Source of the DNA: Bugula neritina
Lineage: Eukaryota; Bryozoa; Gymnolaemata; Cheilostomatida; Bugulidae
Length of the DNA stretch: 64,000 nucleotides
Assembly: GCA_964035545.1 (NCBI GenBank)
Contig: OZ037768.1
Span: forward strand, 11,612,741-11,676,740
Direction of reading: 5' to 3'
Position 1 is the first letter of the stretch. Each line of letters opens with the position of its first letter. The notes under the pieces were generated by a model. That model did not search any database. It was given only the letters and a program-made list of their open reading frames with translations, and was not told the origin of the DNA. The translations under genes and the position numbers were made by a program. Below are positions 44,037 to 56,999 of the stretch, piece after piece.

Positions 44037-45134
44037 TCACTTGGTGGCTTTTGGTTCGTGTACCCAGGTGTTGGTATTGTCGGCTAGCTTGTCTACAGCT
44101 AGCTTTGTGTAGTCAGTACCTGACTTTATATCCAATCGACGTTGCAGGAGTTTCTGTCTTCTACTGTGTGACCTCCTGGCCTCACCATCTATTATCGGTG
44201 GAAGAACTGGTGGTGTTGGTTTAATATTCATAGCTTCCTGATCAACATCAGTAGTGGCTATTACTGCTCTAGTTAAAAACACCTCAGCATCAGAAACTGT
44301 TGATTTAGTTTTTGCAGTTACTGGTCTGGACTCTATGTCTGATGCTGATGGCAGTCGCTTTGGTCTTCTCCTTGTTCCATGGCTACTTGATGGAGGGGAA
44401 GGCACAGCCTCTAGTTTCTCTGCCACCTTGAATCTATGCATTTCTGTGGTCAAATAAGCGATTGTACTACCTTTGTTATTAAGTTCAACTTTCAATGTCA
44501 GTATCTGTTGATCTTTCCCTTTCAACTCTTCCATAAATCTCTTTTCACCTTTTTTAAGTTGAGTTTTTAGGTCTTTCATATCTGTTATTTTGCTGATTAA
44601 CTCATCCTCTAGATTCTTGTTTTGTGATTCTTTTTCATGGAGTGCTCTTTCTAACTCATTTATTCTTTTATCTTTATCTACAATACCATATTATCAATCC
44701 AGTTTTCAGAGTTCAGTAAAATTACGGCTATATAATATGCACATGTATGTATAACTTTTATTGGGTTTAAAATATGTGCGGAGTTTCTTAAAATAGTACA
44801 CATTTACCTTGAAGACTTGTCTGGGAGTCACTTGCATCTCTCATTGTTAGCTCAAATGTTAATTCTGCAAAAAATAAACTTCAAAAACATGGTATTTGTA
44901 TTTGATAAAAATTCAATAAAATAAGTTTTAAAACTATTATTTAAAACTGCCATAATGTAACATTTTTATCATTTAGAACTTACACACTAAGTACTTTGTA
45001 ACTATACCTCTGCATTTTTTCTGTAAACCAGCAATCTCCTCATGAAGTGCTTTTAATGTGTTTGAATGCTCTTGTTGCATAAAAAGCAGTGAACTTTGCA
45101 AGTTTTGCTTTTCTGATTCTAATTGTGAGATCAT
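44037..45134 (-). CDS. CCDC92: CCDC92 coiled-coil protein
   Basis: Three minus-strand exons join in frame to 274 residues: 45134-45008, 44864-44808 and 44677-44037 (stop TGA 44039-44037). The N-terminal coiled coil contains LLFMQQEHSNTLKALHEEI and then KKCRELTFELTMR, matching LLFLQREHASTLKGLHSEI and LTYELTVK of vertebrate CCDC92. GSTIAYLTTEMH and the late VLPPI block also match. Human CCDC92 has 331 residues and is reported at the centriole and cilium base. The start chosen is the Met of MISQLESEKQ, which aligns near the vertebrate start. The frame is open further upstream (45209), and a possible acceptor at 45176 could add a 5' exon I could not place. The C-terminal half is Ser/Pro/Arg-rich and probably unstructured. 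It is convergent with the CHD gene. Confidence 0.85.
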
Positions 45135-45665
45135 GTTTGCATCTAAGTTTGATGGCAAACTAGTATGAATGTATTCTACAAAAGTGAAATGCATTAAATT
45201 ATTAATCATATATAGTTTATATAGGTTATAGCTGCCTTTGATAGTTGATTTAATTTTGTTTAAAAAATGTATAAATGCACCAGCAGCAGTGTGTTGAGAT
45301 TGCTTAGCATAGAAGTTTATGGTTCCAATTTCAACACTTGAATAAGGTAAAATTGTTTTTGTTCCAAATCTAAGCTTATAAAACTAGGATGTTTAATTAT
45401 AAAAATATTATTTTAGAGTTTTTTTTTTAATTTTTTAGCTAACATTAATCAACATTAGCACTATTTCAAAACTTTAAACTATAAGAATTAGTGCTTTAGC
45501 ATAAGCTATTCAACTGTTGATCCGAGAATACAGCTACATGTGCAAATGTGATAAGAGATGGAATGCACAACTAATAGTTTTTATTTGTAGGTGAATAAAT
45601 AGTCACACAATTAAGCTATTGGTACTATAATTATAACTTTTAATGTAATAAAACATACATTATGT

Positions 45666-45686
45666 GTTAGTCAGTAACTGACTAAC
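45666..45686. repeat. Near-perfect palindrome
   Basis: GTTAGTCAGT is followed by a single A and its exact reverse complement. It lies about 500 bp upstream of CCDC92 on its strand. Function is unknown. Confidence 0.75.
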
Positions 45687-46559
45687 AATAAGTATAACAT
45701 AATTCTAAAACAATTATAATCATTATGATTATGACTATTAGTATTACTATGAGAAAACTTTGTGTCAGTGTGGCTGTCTAGAAATAGTGATTCAATAAAA
45801 TGTTATTTCTGTTGTACATTGAACAGAAATATTACTAATAGTAATACTATAACTATTTTAATCATTATAAAAACGCTTGATTACAATTGTTAATTGTTAT
45901 AATAGATGTAATACCTCAAACTCAATCTGAACCTCATCTACCAGTACTTGACAGAGTTGACAACTAGCCACTAGGTCTAATCTGGTATTATAATTAGTTT
46001 TGCTTTTAAAACATGCAGATTTTATTACAGCCTATTCATCCTATTTTAGATAATCTCTTTGATAAATTGCAATAGTGAATTTGCTTTCAGTTAGTGCTGA
46101 GAAATAACTAAAAAATCGATGAATAAAAGAAACTTTTTAGCTTTGTTTATATTGTTGCGGCACAACCGCACTGCTTTGTGGGACGTAAATATTGTGTCTT
46201 TGGTGGAGAAGTTCATAAAGGTTTATTTTGCCGCAATAATACAAGGTCACAGTTATCATCACCAACACCAGTTTGTTTATTTATTCTTTGATAATCCAGA
46301 ATTAGATGTTGCACAGTACGAGTATCAGTATGAGTATGAGTATTATGAAGAAAAAGTGTAGCGTTTAAAAATACTAACAGATATGAAATTAAAACTATTC
46401 TAAAAATATGAAGCTCACTATGAATATAATTTATATAGTATTTAGTATAATACATGTGTACTAGTTGCATGAAATATTAATAATAATATGCTAATGCAGT
46501 TTTGATAATGATAAATTGATAGGCAAAAATCTAAAGAATTAGAAATAGAATACACTTGT

Positions 46560-46830
46560 AGTTGTACTACAACTAGTACTTGTAGTCTCACTGTCTCAGT
46601 CTGAGTCTTCTTGTTCATTAAACTTAGAGTGAGTTATTAATATTATTCTTATACTTATAACTATTATAGTATTACTATTAGTATTACTATTACTGTTATA
46701 CCAATTGAAACATCTATGATTATTATTATACTATAAGTATATGAGTATATCAATATGCTTATAGTTATACTTATACTTATAGTATTACTATTAGTATTAG
46801 TATTACTATTAGTATTAGTCATTACTCATT
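46560..46830. repeat. Degenerate TAGTAT/TACTAT simple-sequence tract
   Basis: Runs of TATTACTATTAGTATTACTA-type words, with single-base changes. Neighbouring words such as TAGTCTCACTG and CAGTCTGAGTCT also occur in the tract at 12840-14170. Confidence 0.7.
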
Positions 46831-46849
46831 ACTAATGCTAAATAAACAA

Positions 46850-47411
46850 TTACTTACTTACTTCGATTACTTCGACTTTAGCACACGCTAGATCACCATA
46901 AGGCGCAAGAGGCGTGCCTCAGCAGCTTGTTACAATACATTTGACATAGAATTATAACTGTATTTGCATACATTATGCATTTTAAATTTGGTAATTGTAG
47001 TACCTTGCAGGTTATCATTTATCAAGTATTTAGGGAGTTCCAATTCTTAGGTCTCTAATAGTGCGCGGTAGGAAGCTGTTATGATATGCTGTGCACATGG
47101 CAGATATCGCAGTTGGTATTCCGTTAGAGGCAGCCCTCGTGGTAACCGTAGCGGTTGACTTGTCCTTTGTCAGTTCAGTGTAGCTGGAAGATAATGCCTG
47201 ATGACATTCTTCTTTGGACAAGATCTTCAAAAGGAGGGTTATTCGTAGGCTTTTGCGACGATCTTCCAGTGATGATATGTTGAGTTGTTCTCTTGCATCA
47301 CTGATGCTAGCCTCCCGGCCTTTGAGACAGCAGATGAATCTAATAGCTCGGTTCTGGACTAACTCAATTTCCTTCACAAGTTGCTTTGTTACAGGATCCC
47401 ATAACTTATAC
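46850..47411 (-). mobile_element. 5'-truncated LINE: C-terminal end of a reverse transcriptase ORF
   Basis: On the minus strand, from about 47411 down to the stop at 47030, the frame reads YKLWDPVTKQLVKEIELVQNRA, then RFI, REASISDAREQLNISSL, RRKSLRITLLLKIL and finally YHNSFLPRTIRDL. This order is typical of the extreme C-terminus of non-LTR retrotransposon polymerases, where WDP..., E.VQ.RAARF, L.W..L..RR and SFFPRTIRDWN occur. It is cut at the 5' side, as LINE insertions commonly are. The 3' tail toward 46850 ends in a short (AAGT)n run. Only the C-terminal ~125 residues remain, so it is a dead fragment. The clade (CR1/L2, Jockey or similar) is not resolved. Confidence 0.85.
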
Positions 47412-47830
47412 TAATAACTATAAGTATTAGTATAAGTTATAGTTCTTGCAATAATCATGAATTAAAATATGAGACTAGTAATAGTTATTACATTTGCTGT
47501 TAACCTTGAAATTAAAGTTAAACTTAAAGTTAATGTTATTGATTGGATGTCAAAATGAAAATCACAATGACAATCACAATAGTAGGACTAAATGATGACC
47601 GCAATGACAATGTGAATGTACTACTCATAGTGAATAGTCATACTGCTGTCTGCTACCCTACGGCTACTGTCTGCTAAATCTAATACTAATAATAATACTA
47701 ATTGTGATACTGATAATCGTATGCGTGATCACCTGACAGTTGATGCCATGGTGATAGGGATATTCATTTTATCATAGCCATACTCATAGGTTGTAGTATT
47801 ATTAGTGGTAGTAGAATGGTGAGTGCACAT
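47400..47830. repeat. Second degenerate simple-sequence tract next to the LINE fragment
   Basis: It begins with alternating TATAAG/TTATAG words and continues with AATGACAATGTGAATG-like and AATACTAATAATAATACTAA words. No reading frame is maintained. Confidence 0.55.
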
Positions 47831-48271
47831 GGGAATGATTAGTATTACAACTAAAGCTTTAGTTAAAATATTATTCTTTCCTTATTCTCCTATTTATTAG
47901 AAAAATTAATAGCGCCATGCGATTACTTTAGGCTTTATGGCAGCCCATAACTGTTTTATTGTACACAACAGTATGCTGCATACTACGAAGTTAACCAAGA
48001 GCAGGGGTGCAGTGTAATATTATGTTTCCCTGGAACTTCAACTTTGGAGTGATTTTAGTTTTGGTTTTATCACTTTAATAGGCTTGAAAATGTAAACAAA
48101 ATAGGATTTTATTTGCTATAGAATGATATATTATGTAGCAAAAGACCTTGAAGAAATTTCTTTGTATAAAACTCTATCATATGTCATATGGTAATATAAG
48201 AAGTTTGTGTATGGTTATGTACATTTACAGTGTTCAAAGAAGACTGAACTTTAAAGGAATTCATTTCAAAC

Positions 48272-51200
48272 ATGTCTGTAAACTATGCAGCAGGCCTGTC
48301 AGATTATGCTCACAAGGGAAAGTGTGGACAGCCAGAGTTTATTGACTCTGATGAAGAACTGAGAGATAAAATTGAACAACTCACTGCATTGATAAAAAGC
48401 AGTAAGCACTGTGTAGTTCTTACTGGAGCTGGAATCAGTACGTCAACTGGTATCCCTGATTTTAGAGGTCCTAAAGGTAACTGATAAATATAGTATTTAT
48501 GTGTTGATGTCTAGTTTAGCTTATCAAAAACCTAATATGTCTCACAATAGATAATTTGATAAACAATATAATTTTGGTTATGTGTAACATTTATATGCCA
48601 AGGAAATTGTTTATGCCTGTTTATGAATTGTCACCCAATTGAGCATATTTTATACTGAATGTGTTATATGCGTGCTTGCCTAATTTCTTAGATATTCTGC
48701 AATTATATAAAATAGGTGTGTGGACGCTAGAAGAAAAAGGTGTTGACCCTACATTCACAACGACTTTTGATGATGCGATACCCTCGTATTCGCATATGGC
48801 TCTTGTAGCATTAGAGCAATGTGGTGAGTAGTGGCGTCAGGCCACTACATTCTTACTTCATTCATAAAGAATAATATTATATTTTTCCAAATATATCTGA
48901 TTTGTGATTTAACCGTCATTTATGAGTCATGTTTACATTATGCTCTCTCTGTATCTCACTAAGCTACGGTCACGAAACTTCAATTCGTGACATAGTCTAC
49001 CATATTTAACTCATGAATCTGTTAAATTTGGCCATTTTGTCCTTGTACATACATATATAAGCCACAAAACAGGGGTCCAAGCCCTTCTCGAGACTTATGG
49101 AATTTTATGAGATGTAGAGAGAGCACTGTACTGATGTCTGAGATAGCTGTTAGAATAGTTTTTATTATTCAAATCCTGCTATTTTAGGTATAGTTAAGTA
49201 TTTGGTCACACAGAATGTTGATGGCTTACATGGCCGGAGTGGTTTCCCACTAGACAGAATGTCAATACTACACGGCGATATGTTCATTGAGCAATGTGAA
49301 AAGTGCAATCAAAAGGTGTAGTACACAAAATCTTAAATAGCAAGAAAATGTTATCTAACTGGATTGGAAAGTATTTTAATAGAAAAGTTATGCAAATTAT
49401 TTAGTGCTTGAGTAAATACTGGATTCATCTTGAAAGGAGTGCAGCACCAAATTGCTATTTTAAATACATAAGAACAAATACATCTATGAATATACGAGTA
49501 TTTGTATAAAGTTAATATAAAAGCTTTACTTTGAATATTATTAAGAAATACAGTTCCACTTTACCGTTCTCAAAGTTTGTAATTGAAATATAAACCTGCT
49601 TATGTGTTCTCTTACAGATTCCAGCTAATTTTTGCACTCTACATTTTTGCACTCTACATGGTTGATAAATTGAATATAATACAAGTGTTTAGTGTTTAGT
49701 TGATATGCATATTCACTACTCACTTCCATGGCCGTAGTATGCACAAGTTCAAAATAAGATCTATAAATTAACATGGTGTATATATAATATAATCCCATAC
49801 AACATTGATTCAGTTTATAATCAGAATTTTGAAAAGTTTAAATTAACACTCAACTCTGTTTTGGGCTGACTAGCTAATTACTTACCATGTAGTCCAAGAT
49901 TGTGAAAAATCAGATATCCCATTTAGTATGGATTGTGGCAAATTACAATGTCCTACATTTGCCAGTATTATTATGCTTAGGAAAATTTAATAATTGTTGA
50001 TGTTTTGGTAGAGACTGGTGTTATTCATAGCTGTGTATTTTGAGTTATTCTATAGTCTATATTGTCCTTGTAGTTTATCAGGAGTAGCAGTGTGAACACA
50101 ATGGGACTCAAGTACACGGGTACTAGCTGTATTAATAAATCCAGGAGAGGTGTAGGATGCAGGTATAAGTATAAACCACACTCTTGCTTGTGCAAATAGG
50201 GAATTGAAGTTTGAGAAAATACTTGTTCCCTTCACATGTTAAGATCACTGATCAACTTTTTGCAGAGCTGATTGTGGTATTGGTCATATCTTTATAACAG
50301 GCTTTAAGGCCTCGTGTGACAATTTATGTGAGTTATCCTCTCGTTATGACCAGCCACACACTTGTCGGACAAAACACATAATAAATAGTCTGTGAATGAG
50401 TCTGGCACGAGATACAAACAGCAGAAAATTGCCAAACAGAGAAACGTGGTAGAAATGAAATAATTGCCGTTGCTAAAATTCTATTGACCAATCAAATGGT
50501 GCTTATTGTTGATTGCGATTTTTTTTTTTCTGGTTATTGTCTTCATTGGGTGCACCCAACGAAGATGATTTCCTTTGAATTCCCTCAAATTTGATCGTAC
50601 ATTTGTGTTTTCATCTCAAATAGACGATTTCGTGTGATTTTCACGAGCATGAGGCCAGACCTTTAGCTGTTACTCTTTCCTGTCTCATACACCATCTGTT
50701 AGCATAGGTATCCCTTGTAATATAGTCATACCATGCAGCCTCTTCTTTCTCAGACAAACGTGAATCTCTATTTCTTCCACTGGTCCTAGTTGTTTCACTC
50801 CGTAATGTGTTTCCTTGTATCTCAACATCATGAAGCAGCCGTGGTCTAGGGGTTAGAGTGTAAGCACGAAGTCTTGGGTTCGAGCCCCATCAAAGGCCAT
50901 TGGTGATGTTAGGAAGAGCATTCAGTCATAATTGCTCCTGTGTCCATCTGAGTAAGTCCTTGGCCCCATTTAACAAAAGAAAACTTCCATCAGGGGTTTT
51001 CTCACAGGGATGGTGACTATAAACTTGTGTGAGTGAGTTTTTGTATCTCAACATCATTGTTTTGCATGAATTTAACTTTTGTGTTCATACCTTCTTAGTG
51101 GCTCATGTTTTACTTCTGAGTGCTATTTTTAATACAAATACATTTTCATATATTCCCTATAATATCTCATACTGTGTACCACTGTAGTTGTCTCTCCACA

Positions 51201-52679
51201 CTTGCTTCATTCACTCTGTATCCTGTTGGTGTGGAATATACAAATGGTTGACTATTCTGTTGTAGAGGGAAGTTAAGAGATACTATTTTAGACTGGGAAG
51301 ATGCTTTACCAGAGAAAGAGTTTGAAGCTGCTCTAGAACATTCTAAGTAAGAGTTGTCTACTTCTTTTGCTTTCCATTAAATTATTATCTAATTTGAACA
51401 TAGATGAATTGTAAAAGTAGAGCAAACTTTTAAAACACAAGCCTCGCATTTAATTAGAAAGCCACATCCTAACTAAACAAAGTAATTTTTGCACTTTATC
51501 GATTTAAGTTTGAACCCTTGAAGTATTGAAGTATAATTATGTATAATTGTAATGAATATTTCTAAATGTTACTTGCTAACTCTATATAGAATTTCAATGA
51601 TAACATTCGGCTGGTAACAATGCTTCCTTAGTGTGCCTGAAATTCTCTCACTCAAGTTTTTTCATGACTTTCATTAATTTCTTTTAAGCTTGAGCTCATG
51701 TTAGTGCTTAGCATTTAGTATTAGTATTACAGTATTTTTGTGTTCCCGTTTTGTAATATTGATTGCAATCTATCTCTTATTTTTCACCAGGAAAGCAGAC
51801 GTTTACCTTGTGCTAGGGTCTTCTCTGCAGATTGTACCTGCCGGGAATTTACCTCTACACTGCAGAAAGACTGGAGGTATGTACTCTACACTCTGCCTGT
51901 TAATGTACAGGTGAATGTGTTGTGGTTAACTACCAGCCAACTTCCACCAAGGATTCTAGTATAAAATATTGAATAAAGTTATTTCTGTAAATCTAGTATT
52001 TCAGAGCAGTCTTGAAAAATGATATATTTCATAAAGTATATTTATATTTTATATTATCATAATTTTATAATATAATGGCTTTATAATATATAGTTATAAA
52101 ATCAAATGCTTAAATTGAAGTGCTTTCAGTCTAGAGTTTCTAGAGTTGGCGAATATAAGCTGTACTAACTTATTTATTGTGAGTGGTTTACAATTTCTAA
52201 CATATTAAACTTGCTCAGGTGTGAGAGAAACCGCTTTATATTCTCAAATTGCTGTTATAAACTATGGCCAGCGAAAACTTTTTGATTTGCAGCAAGCAAA
52301 GCGTCTGATTTGAATTGTAGGAAAGTTTATATCAGTAAATCTGCAGAAAACTAAGCACCACAAGAAGACGGACATTGTGATACACAGTTACATTGATGGG
52401 GTGATGAAAGGGTTGTGTGATGCACTTGGAGTTGTCGTACCTACGTACAGTGCTCCACGTGTTCTGCTACACTCACAACATTGTTTGAAGAAAGGGAGTT
52501 GTCTTTCCAGTAAGACGTCAATTTTTGACAGCAACCATTTTCTTAATATAGACTCCAAGTTCGATGACAAAAAGGCAATTTTGGATGTGAAACCTAGTCT
52601 TAATTCAACTGACCTCAAGCGTAAATTTGATATACCTAATGATGATATGGTTAAGAAAGAATCTAAATTTGATACTTAA
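48272..52679 (+). CDS. SIRT6: SIRT6 NAD+-dependent protein deacylase, complete
   Basis: Seven exons join in frame to 351 residues (human SIRT6 has 355): 48272-48476, 48716-48823, 49188-49315, 50074-50162, 51266-51346, 51791-51876 and 52321-52679. SIRT6 is a nuclear enzyme acting on histone H3 lysines and involved in DNA repair and metabolism. The start [19 protein letters not shown] is almost identical to human SIRT6. NAD+ motifs GAGIS and IPDFRGP, QNVDGLH and the catalytic His in LHGDMF are present. Zinc ligands are CEKC, then a Cys in TGTSC and one in [21 protein letters not shown] and [14 protein letters not shown] follow. The short fourth exon was found by phase and by its [11 protein letters not shown]...TG match to the family. 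The C-terminal tail after GVVVP is lineage-specific. Confidence 0.96.
50832..51040 (+). mobile_element. tRNA-derived SINE with perfect 17-bp target-site duplication
   Basis: The insertion lies in intron 4 of SIRT6. The left end is tRNA-like: an A box in GTGGTCTAGGGGTTAGAGTG (50841-50860) and a B box GGTTCGAGCCCC (50877-50888), the internal promoter of RNA polymerase III. The 3' part is shared with the copy at 9161-9380. Flanks are exact 17-bp repeats, TTGTATCTCAACATCAT, at 50815-50831 and 51041-51057, which marks LINE-type insertion and a young age. The partner LINE is not visible here. Confidence 0.95.
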
Positions 52680-52784
52680 TTTTAGTAGATGTAAGAAACT
52701 TTATTATTTTTTGACTTTACTAGCAATATTGGTGTTTAAATTAGTTTAAACAAAATCCACCAAATTGTGAACGGTTTTGAGTTG

Positions 52785-52790
52785 AATAAA
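52785..52790 (+). terminator. Candidate poly(A) signal of SIRT6
   Basis: AATAAA about 105 bp after the SIRT6 stop codon. A second AATAAA at 52993-52998 is an alternative. Confidence 0.55.
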
Positions 52791-52798
52791 ATTCCATA

Positions 52799-55700
52799 TA
52801 TAAGTTGACAGAACAACAGTTGATAGTTCTTTAGTTTGAGTAAATATTTATACATTTGCTAAATCTCTCTTTGTTTTATTATATCACAAAGTTACTGTTT
52901 TTTCTCTGTTTGTTTCTTAGACTTTTAAGCTCAATGCTTTCATGATTGTGAAACAGTTTTTTGCAAAATGTAATAATTCTTTTAAAATCTCGAATAAAAT
53001 GTATAGGATATGCTTTCAATTTCATAAAAATGTGTTGCATTTAAGTTATTTCAAAACTTGTTGATAAACTAAATTAGGATTCAATTTTATGTCAGAGCTA
53101 AATAACTGATGGTCAGTGGTTGGTGTCAATCTAAGATATGACTGTAACTGTCGTTACCACATCACCAGTGATAATAACTTGTATTTTTTTAGACATGAAA
53201 TAAACAAAAAGTTATTGTCATTCCTACAGGATTTAACATGTTTGTTTGAATTCTTGACATATCAGGTGACACATCTATTAAAATGGTCACCATATATTAA
53301 AAGACCATTAGATTAATATCTCGACTAATTTATTTTATTGTTGGCAACATGTATTGGAAGAATGGCAGGTGCAACTTGTAGACGCTCTGATCCATCAGTC
53401 ATCGCCTGTCATTTACAAGTTTTTTAAACTTAAATATCGACTGGCAAAGCTTTGTGTTAATTTCAGCCTCCTGCTGTTTTAATGGTTTCTTCTCAAGTCT
53501 GGTTATTTTCGTAATAATTTGAACTGTATTTTTAGCAATGGCATTCATTATTGTTTATATGTCTCTAAATTTGTTGAACAATAATTTAATGGCCTTGCAG
53601 CTAAATAGCACTGATAAATCTAATTCCATAGACAGTATAGTGGGTCTATGAATCAGCATGAATGTTCACTGGTTTAATGCGCTGAACAATGATTATCTAC
53701 ACATAAATATCCCAGTATAAGAACTGTTGCTTTCTTTCAAAAGAATCGGGGGCTTCATCCTGGCAGATCTCCGGTATACAATGCTGTGCAAATAGCCTCT
53801 AGGCGCAGCTTTGCAGGTATCAATCTAAAACACCATGACAGTACAACTATTTACTCATGTTTACTCATTCCATCGCAGCTATGCACTATGCCCATAGTAA
53901 CTTTAGTATAAGCCTGTGTGTACTAAAACTCCTGCCCTGCTCAACAACATATGTATCTAAAATATCACAGTTGGTATGAACAAGAGTAGTTTCATTTATT
54001 TTAATGCATTTATTTTCATTAGTCACTAAGTGAATAAAATGTAAAACTTATATTACAATGACAACTCATGTTGGTAGATTTTTGGCCTTTAACACCACTG
54101 GTGGCTTTCACTGTTGCCGTGCTGCACATATCAGAAAGGAGCAGGAAATTATCTGCAATATCCCGCTCAAAAAATTAGCCTGTTGCTTATAATAGCATCA
54201 TATATGTTATGTATTTGTCCCATATTATTCCAGGGATGATGCTGTAGCGCATCACGTGTGCAATTTGTCATTTGCTGCATACTTGTGATGACTAATATGA
54301 GTAACTTTATCCGAGGGTAATGTTGCACTGCTCTGTGAATAGATAATTTGGTGTTAATTAAATTTAAAGCTTATGTATATATGCATACAAGGATTCTGTA
54401 TTGTCATGGATAACTGCATTGTGAGAAAGTATGTCCAGTTATTTATCTATGAACCATATCTTTTTGCATATGGCTACCAGCCTGCTAACTATAAACTTTC
54501 AACACATAAGTCACTTTATAAAGGAAACCCCTTTATTTATTGAAGATCTAATATTTAATATCATAGAGAAGTGATATAGAATATGGTAGAGAAGTAATAG
54601 AGAACAGATATATGAAAGTTTTTTTGCTTTAGTTTTTGAAGATTCACAAAAAGTTTTTTAGTTCTTTTCAAACAATTTAGAAATTTGAAATAATTATTTA
54701 TTTTGTATTAACATCTGTTACACCTATCTAAAAAGTTGAATGCTATTAAATATATAAAATACAAATAATACATTAAATAATATATTGTACCCTATGGGGT
54801 TCATCTTTGAATGTTAATAAAATACCTCTTTAAAAATAACATATTGATGCAATATACTATTATCTAAAAGATTTAATCAAAAGTAAACATAATTATTATT
54901 GTAATATTTTCTTCATTATAAAACCTGATCTAGCAATTGTTAATTTTACTATAAATAATTGAATCAGCTATGCAAAAAAAATGCATTAATACTCTAAAAG
55001 TTGAAGTTTGTCACTGCATTTTCTTTTATAAAGCACTAAAGGGAAGTTAGACAAAAAGTTATGACAAGTATGTGTAATTTTGGTAGCGTTGACATATTGC
55101 TTCATTTCTCTCAGTTTGGTGTTTAGTTGATGCGAATTGCAGTAGATCACCTAAACATATGAAAGTAGTTTAAGAAAACTCGGGGAAAAAAACATTAGCA
55201 AAGCAGGAAAAAACATCTTTACTGAATTCTTGCAATATGTAATAGATTTATAACTGCTTAAATTTAAGTCACTTATTTTTACAAAACATGCGAAAGTCAC
55301 ACACCATTTATGCTGCAACATACATTTGAAAATTAAAAGGGTATGTTTTACTACACGCATGTTTATTTCAACAGTTTTTGCAGCTTTCGGTATTGGCAGG
55401 ATGACTTTTCTCAGCAGAGGTGAAACTAAAGTAAGCACAGCTGAACAAAAGCAGCAAATAATAGCAAGTAGTGGCCTTAGTTTATTCTCTTACATGACTT
55501 ACTTTTTATACACGTTGGATATTATTAAAAATTCAAACGAACCTTTCAAAATCAGTAATTTATGTTTATTTTAAACATAATGTAGCGCTGCAGTCACTTG
55601 ATGTACAAAAGTTAACTGTTTAAAGAAAAACAATCAACACAATGGACTGCTACTCATTATGTTATTCTTCTTCCCTTACAGTTGGTTATTACAGTCAATA

Positions 55701-56999
55701 GAATTCCTAATGTTAGCCTCAAGACTCAACATATGCTATATACGCTAGATATACAATCATCTCAACAGATTTTATTTAGTAAATACTGTTTGTCATGGCA
55801 TACTTTTATCATACGATTAATGGTAGTATTCTTGTCACATCCCATAATTTATTACAGATCTTTTGCATGCTTAAAGGTAATTATTCTAGAGTGAAGCATT
55901 TGATCTACGAATATCAATCACCGACTAAATTACTGTGCACACAGGCTATTGTGAAACACACGTAGCTACGCTGTGCTGAATACTCATATATGTATTTCCA
56001 CGGTCTAAGCTGACCATTAGACGCCTTCAGACACCACAACACAGTAGAAACTTGTTCAGGGCAAAGTAAATTTAAATATATATAGTGGTCTAAGACAACA
56101 ATAGCCTAAAAACACGTGTCTAATTACTTGCCGTGACTGTTGAGCTTTGAGATTTACTTGTCACAGTGTATTTAGTATTTACATATTGACACATATTGAG
56201 CGCTTGTCATCCACTATTCTGTGTACACTGAACAGCGAGTGAGTAGGACAGGTAGCACCAAGTGCTTGACATTAGCAAGTGGAAGCAGGTAGCTCTAACT
56301 ACTTGACTGAGGATAAAGGTAACAGGTAGTCAACAGGATATTATATGCTTTCATTAAGTTTAGGCTTATCACTTTTATATTGTTTGAAGTGTTTTGATAA
56401 TTGAATATTACTGTAAAATTTGCAATAACTCAAATTTATCAATACCAGTAATGATATTTTGGCAATGGTAAAGCGTTTCCAACTGCTGCAGTGAAATATT
56501 TGCGAGTTATTCAAGGGCTGCCTTGTGTATCTTTTTACTAAAAACTTAAGAAGTTTGAAACTTGTTGAAGTGTCAGATTAGATGAGATGACATGCTGAGA
56601 AGTAAATTAGTAGAATATTTTTGCTACAAGCACGGTGCTGTCATTCGAATGTACAATAATTACAGTCATTCTTGTAAATCTCAACTTTAAAACTACTTTC
56701 TAAAATCAATAGGACTCTCACTGTGATATAGCGAAATATTTATATACAACTCATTACTGCTCTCTACTCTTAGTGCTCTGCAATGTGTGAACAAATAAAC
56801 ATTAATTTTGTAGACTATATCAATAGCACTGGCAGTTAACCTACAAGGCACAAGGGATGAGATGTAGGAAAATTTAGCTGCCAATTATATGCACATCTAG
56901 CATATGTTGCACATCTGATGTTGTATTAATATCAATTACGTAATATTGCTAAGGATCGAAAAAGTCGAATGCTTATCTGAGTAAAAAGATACTGCCAAG
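52799..56999. other. Intergenic region between SIRT6 and Wnt
   Basis: AT-rich sequence with only short open frames and no family features. No repeat family from elsewhere in the window was recognised. The right part should hold the Wnt promoter and 5' UTR. Confidence 0.5.

Larger units (their letters stand above)
45210..48271. other. Repeat-rich spacer between CCDC92 and SIRT6
   Basis: The genes on either side are transcribed away from this spacer, so it should hold both promoters. It contains a 21-bp near-palindrome (45666-45686), a degenerate simple-sequence tract (46560-46830), a LINE fragment (46850-47411) and a second simple-sequence tract (47400-47830). The open frame at 46119-46361 is not recognised and ends in a low-complexity Tyr/Glu stretch. 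I found no convincing further gene. Confidence 0.5.

Noticed and set aside
45915-46030. Possible upstream minus-strand exon of CCDC92 containing CQLCQVLVDEVQIEFE before a GT
   Set aside because: The end phase does not match the next exon, the acceptor is weak, and vertebrate CCDC92 starts near the Met at 45134.
46119-46361. 80-codon plus-strand open frame
   Set aside because: No family similarity, ends in a Tyr/Glu low-complexity stretch from local repeats, and has no splice partner.
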